Shown: piece by piece, positions 61,268 to 64,000 of the stretch
Layout: every line of letters begins with the position of its first letter
How positions within the stretch are numbered: position 1 is the first letter of the stretch
Assembly: GCA_017590115.1 (NCBI GenBank)
Contig: JAGGNK010003335.1
Location: forward strand, 1,612,001 to 1,676,000
From: Montifringilla adamsi
Taxonomy: Eukaryota; Chordata; Aves; Passeriformes; Passeridae
Length of the DNA: 64,000 nucleotides
Direction: 5' to 3'
The notes under the pieces: model-generated
The model's input: only the letters and a program-made list of their open reading frames with translations
What the model was told of the DNA's origin: nothing
The model's database searches: none
Position numbers and translations under genes: made by a program

Positions 61268-61847
61268 TGTGAAAAACATGGTCACTCCTGTGAAAATTTA
61301 AAAAGTTTAATAAAGGACAATAGGGGACAAGGACCACGGAGCAAAGGCTATTACAGCCAGATTTATCTTGGCACTCAACCAAGAGCACCCTGTTGTCCTT
61401 GGGGATACCTGTTAAACACCTTTTCCCTTACATCAGCCTGTTGCATATTCATAGACCCTTATGCATAGTAAACTTTTCCCCAAAGTAGTTTACATGTTCC
61501 AAGAATTCTTTAGCCTGGCTCCTCCTTCGATCCACCTTTTTAGAACATGCAGATTCCTTGGCTGTGATATTAGTCCATTCTTATCACCTCCAGTTTTTGG
61601 AGCTTGGCCACTGTCTTCAGACAGTGAGTACTGCTGGCTGGCAGACCTGTACAGGTGTGCTTATCCTGTGTTCAGTGGGTGTTATCCATCCAAGCAGGAG
61701 TTTTAACACAAGCATACTTATATCAGCTATTTCACTAAGCTTAATTAACAACAGAAATAAAACCTGTATCTTTATAACAAAGTTACTTTAACACATTTAA
61801 AATCTATTTTAATATTTGCAAAAAGCCAATAATATGCATCTATAACA
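61268..61847 (-). mobile_element. Solo LTR, antisense, 5-bp target duplication
   Basis: The + strand reads TGTGAAAAACATGGTCACTC...ATGCATCTATAACA with TG...CA ends. Flanks are TCCGG at 61263-61267 and TCTGG at 61848-61852, a 4 of 5 match whose single difference is a C-to-T change at a CpG. Read on the minus strand, an ATTAAA polyadenylation variant (plus-strand TTTAAT near 61309) lies about 45 bp before the 3' end, which supports the minus orientation. No internal retroviral sequence remains. Confidence 0.82.
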
Positions 61848-61864
61848 TCTGGCAAAATAGTAAC

Positions 61865-62223
61865 TGTCGTAGCTGGGCGTCCCCAGCAGGGTAATGAGCA
61901 TTGACTCCATGATTCTCAGAAGGCTGCTCCATCACTTTATTATACTACACTTACTAAGAAACCCATCGCCCTTACAGACAGTCAGGACACAGGTGGACCC
62001 AATTGGTCCTTCAATCTAAACACCATCACCATGGGCCACTTAAGAAACCACCCTTTGGTAAACAAATCTCCATAACATATTCCACATGTGCACAACACCA
62101 GGTGCAGCAAGTGAAGATAGGAATTGTTTCTCATTCTTCTCTCTGATCTTCTCACAGCCTTCCCCAGGACAATGCCTGGGAGAGTTGTGTGTTGCTCTCT
62201 GTGGCCAGAGAGCTGCCGCCACA
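61865..62223 (-). mobile_element. Solo LTR, antisense, next to the terminal-exon acceptor
   Basis: The + strand reads TGTCGTAGCTGGGCGTCCCC...GAGCTGCCGCCACA with TG...CA ends. AGTAAC at 61859-61864 and AGTTAAC at 62224-62230 look like a 6-bp target duplication with one inserted T. On the minus strand the start TGTGGCGGCAGCTCTCTGGC, an AATAAA (plus-strand TTTATT at 61936-61941) and the following GCAGCCTTCTGAGAATCATG have the layout of a songbird LTR. It ends 46 bp before the terminal SLIT3 exon. Confidence 0.85.
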
Positions 62224-62263
62224 AGTTAACCACATTTTTGACTCCTTTCCACCTCTGTTGTCC

Positions 62264-62269
62264 CAGCAG
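62264..62269 (+). promoter_or_regulatory. SLIT3: Tandem NAGNAG splice acceptor (CAGCAG) of the terminal exon
   Basis: The intron ends TGTTGTCCCAGCAG. Using the second AG (exon from 62270) gives R-E-N across the junction, as in other SLIT3 proteins. Using the first AG (exon from 62267) inserts one Ala, R-A-E-N, without changing the frame. The second is taken as the main site by homology. Confidence 0.75.
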
Positions 62270-62508
62270 AGAACCTCTGCCAAGGAGACATCATTCGAGA
62301 AGTGGTCCGTAAGCAGCAGGGCTACACCTCGTGCGCCACGGCCTCCAAGGTGCCGCGCCTGGAGTGCCGCGGCAGCTGCGGCGGCGGGCAGTGCTGCGTG
62401 CCCCTCCGCAGCAAGAGGAGGAAATACTTCTTCCAGTGCGTGGATGGCTCCACCTTCACGGAAGAACTGGAGAGACACGTGGAGTGCGGCTGCTCAAAGT
62501 GCTTATAA
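62270..62508 (+). CDS. SLIT3: SLIT3 terminal coding exon (about 36): C-terminal cystine knot
   Basis: The coding part is 239 bp, entered in phase 1, and ends with TAA at 62506-62508. It reads [18 protein letters not shown], then [37 protein letters not shown] and [18 protein letters not shown], ending GCSKCL. The cysteine pattern, with a QCC pair and a closing CGCxxC, is the C-terminal cystine-knot (CTCK) domain of SLIT proteins. The basic RSKRRK run is the conserved, probably heparin-binding, part. The exon is GC-rich at third positions. The segment [12 protein letters not shown] is one residue longer than human SLIT3 as I recall it and closer to SLIT2. Confidence 0.97.
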
Positions 62509-63345
62509 GCCATTCTTCGGTCTCTCGCCACTTTAATCGACTCAGAAGCGTTATCGAAACGGGACCTATTTACTTGCAGAGTGAAGAAGAAGAAAAGAAT
62601 TATTAAGTATATTGTAAAATAAGCAAAAAATAGAACTTATTTTTATTATGGAAAGTGACTATTTTCATCTTTTATTATATAAAGTATCGCACCACTTTGG
62701 GTATATGTATCATATAGTGAGCTATTTTTACCATGAAACTTTTTTAACAGTTGTAAGAAAAAAAATTCAAAAGCTAAAAGGTTAAAAAAAAATTATATAT
62801 ATAAAGAAAACATAGCCTAACAGGAGAAATGTGGGGTGACTTTATGTGTATGCACAATGAACAGACGTAAAGGTGTTCCAAGGACCCACTGCCAGACTGA
62901 TTTGGGCTGAAGAAAGCTCCGAGGCCCTGGCTGGGAGTTCCAGGTGAGCAGATCCCCATGACTGACTGCATCCAGGCACCCGAAGAGCCTCCTCAGCCCC
63001 TTCTCTTCCCAACACTGCCGACGCTGGTTTGCTCCTGTACAGTGGCCCCGCTTGCTGTTCATGAACTGGTTCCCTGGAGCACACAGGCACTGCCGTAGCT
63101 TGAGGCTAATTACATTATTTGACTATTGTAATACTATAATACATTTTTTGCTGTGTATGTTGTATTTATCTGTGTTCATGTTATATTCTGCGGCAACTGT
63201 ATCTATAGAGCACAGGCAGCTTTATCCAAAAGAAGGGTGCAAAGGGAAAGAAGTGGAGAAATTTATGTTGCTTTGGGTAATTTGGGGGCAAAAATGTGAA
63301 ATAAGTGCTAAGTGATGCCTAATAAATGACATAGTACTTTTGTGT
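62509..63345 (+). other. SLIT3: SLIT3 3' UTR
   Basis: AT-rich sequence follows the TAA without another open frame, with several ATTTT/TTATT-rich stretches at 62590-62830 that could act as AU-rich elements. It ends just after the AATAAA at 63321. The cleavage position is an estimate, and longer forms are possible. Confidence 0.75.
63321..63326 (+). terminator. SLIT3: Polyadenylation signal AATAAA
   Basis: The canonical hexamer in GCCTAATAAATGACATAG is followed 13 to 20 bp later by the U/GU-rich CTTTTGTGTAAAC, as expected for a cleavage site near 63340-63350. It is the only AATAAA downstream of the stop codon in the window. Confidence 0.75.
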
Positions 63346-64000
63346 AAACTCCTCAGCTATGTTATTTCCCAAGTTTGTGCCTTCTTGCTCCCAGTCTTGA
63401 GCCCTTTTTTGTATATGAAATGTAAGGAATGCACTGCTACATAGTTTATCACACCTTGACACTTTAACTTGCAAAGGTTGTAAAGAGCATGAAAATACCG
63501 CAGGTGCCAGAAGGCACCTGCAACATATCAGCTTTTACTGCCACTGTCACTTGAGCCAGGGTGTGAGCTGGGCCGTGGCTGCTGGCTCTGAGCAGCTGCC
63601 TGCCTCCCCACGGCTTTCCAAGCGAGCAGAAGTTGCACTAAATCCATGTGAAGGTGTTCAGCTGACACCTGTCCTGCAGCAGAGGTGTCACAGCTCTGCC
63701 CAGTGCAGCCTGACCTGCTCACCAAAGCTCCTCCACCTGCTCCGTGTCCTGCACTCCTGCCTCCCCAAGGACCCCCACCCACCTCAGCTGTGTTCAGAGC
63801 AACTGCTGAGTAGGAATTGGAAATCAATGCAGGGATGAATTCTCACTGTGGATGTGAGGGAAAAATTGACTCTTGGGAGTGAGTTTGATTTTTGAAGGGT
63901 TTTTGACAGGGCTGCCTTTCAGGGTCAGGACATACATGCAAAGAGCACCATGGATACCTTGAATTTTCTCTTACTGTAAGTTTCAAACCTCCCCATCAAC
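63346..64000. other. Downstream flank, no gene recognised
   Basis: The only structure seen is the perfect hairpin at 63500-63521. The rest is unique sequence with short, unsupported open frames. Confidence 0.6.
63500..63521. repeat. Perfect inverted repeat, 9-bp arms
   Basis: GCAGGTGCC, a 4-base AGAA loop, then GGCACCTGC. Each arm contains an E-box core (CAGGTG/CACCTG). It lies about 155 bp beyond the estimated polyadenylation site. Confidence 0.85.

Larger units (their letters stand above)
60258..62269 (+). other. SLIT3: SLIT3 last intron (2.0 kb), half of it LTR sequence
   Basis: 60258-61267 is unique sequence. Two solo LTRs then lie almost end to end (61268-61847 and 61865-62223), both apparently antisense. 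Only 46 bp of non-LTR sequence (62224-62269) separates the second LTR from the terminal exon, so the polypyrimidine tract and the likely branch point must lie there or inside the LTR. Confidence 0.88.
1..63345 (+). other. SLIT3: SLIT3 transcription unit, 3' part (exons about 27-36)
   Basis: Ten exons with canonical GT/AG boundaries and matching phases join into a 1731-base coding tail (576 codons plus TAA). Exon phases in order are 0-2, 2-1, 1-2, 2-2, 2-0, 0-2, 2-1, 1-2, 2-1 and 1-stop, and every junction restores a conserved codon. The joined protein runs EGF2 to EGF6, laminin G, EGF7 to EGF9 and a C-terminal cystine knot, which is the domain order of the SLIT family. SLIT proteins are secreted ligands of ROBO receptors. 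SLIT3 is chosen over its paralogues from sequence in the laminin G domain and linker. The promoter, signal peptide, leucine-rich repeats and EGF1 lie upstream of the window. The 3' end is placed just after the AATAAA at 63321 and is approximate. Confidence 0.95.

Noticed and set aside
1..62269. miR-218 family hairpin, known from a SLIT3 intron
   Set aside because: The mature sequence was not seen. In other vertebrates it lies in a much earlier intron, upstream of this window.
1..64000. A new multi-gene system (defence, mobile or biosynthetic)
   Set aside because: All coding sequence that can be supported belongs to one vertebrate gene with large introns; no operon-like or prokaryotic structure, CRISPR array or tRNA/rRNA gene was seen.

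Overview
The window is vertebrate nuclear DNA. It holds the 3' part of one large gene, SLIT3, on the + strand. Ten coding exons were recovered between 10021 and 62508. Every junction has AG/GT boundaries and a consistent reading phase, and joined they encode the last 576 residues of the SLIT3 precursor plus a TAA stop. The sequence matches SLIT3 rather than SLIT1 or SLIT2 (for example the LLQTSPCD linker, [14 protein letters not shown] and [14 protein letters not shown]). The interspersed repeats point to a bird, probably a songbird: a truncated CR1 LINE and several solo LTRs of songbird type.

Layout. 1-10020 is the end of a large upstream intron with a CR1 fragment. Exons at 10021, 16166, 28892 and 33829 carry EGF repeats 2 to 5. 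The exon at 38643 carries EGF6 and the start of the laminin G domain. Exons at 40925, 55303 and 57643 complete laminin G and EGF7. The exon at 60049 carries EGF8 and EGF9. The exon at 62270 carries the C-terminal cystine knot, the stop and a 3' UTR of about 0.8 kb ending near an AATAAA at 63321. The rest, to 64000, is downstream flank. No second protein gene was recognised on either strand; the many short ORFs lie in introns or repeats.

The non-coding part is where the unusual features are. Six solo LTRs can be delimited, most with target-site duplications. One ends only 46 bp upstream of the terminal-exon splice acceptor, and two sit inside one copy of an intronic duplication that flanks the exon at 40925. 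That duplication starts 4 bp inside the intron, next to a weak donor. A CpG-rich block at 50870-51790 contains a 15-copy minisatellite. Several other short minisatellites occur, one 15 bp after the donor of a GC-rich, frame-neutral EGF exon.

Functionally this is one secreted axon-guidance and vascular ligand for ROBO receptors; the window holds its C-terminal EGF, laminin G and cystine-knot half. The leucine-rich repeats that bind ROBO lie upstream, outside the window. Repeat identities and exon numbers (27 to 36 of 36) come from memory of the families, not from a database search.
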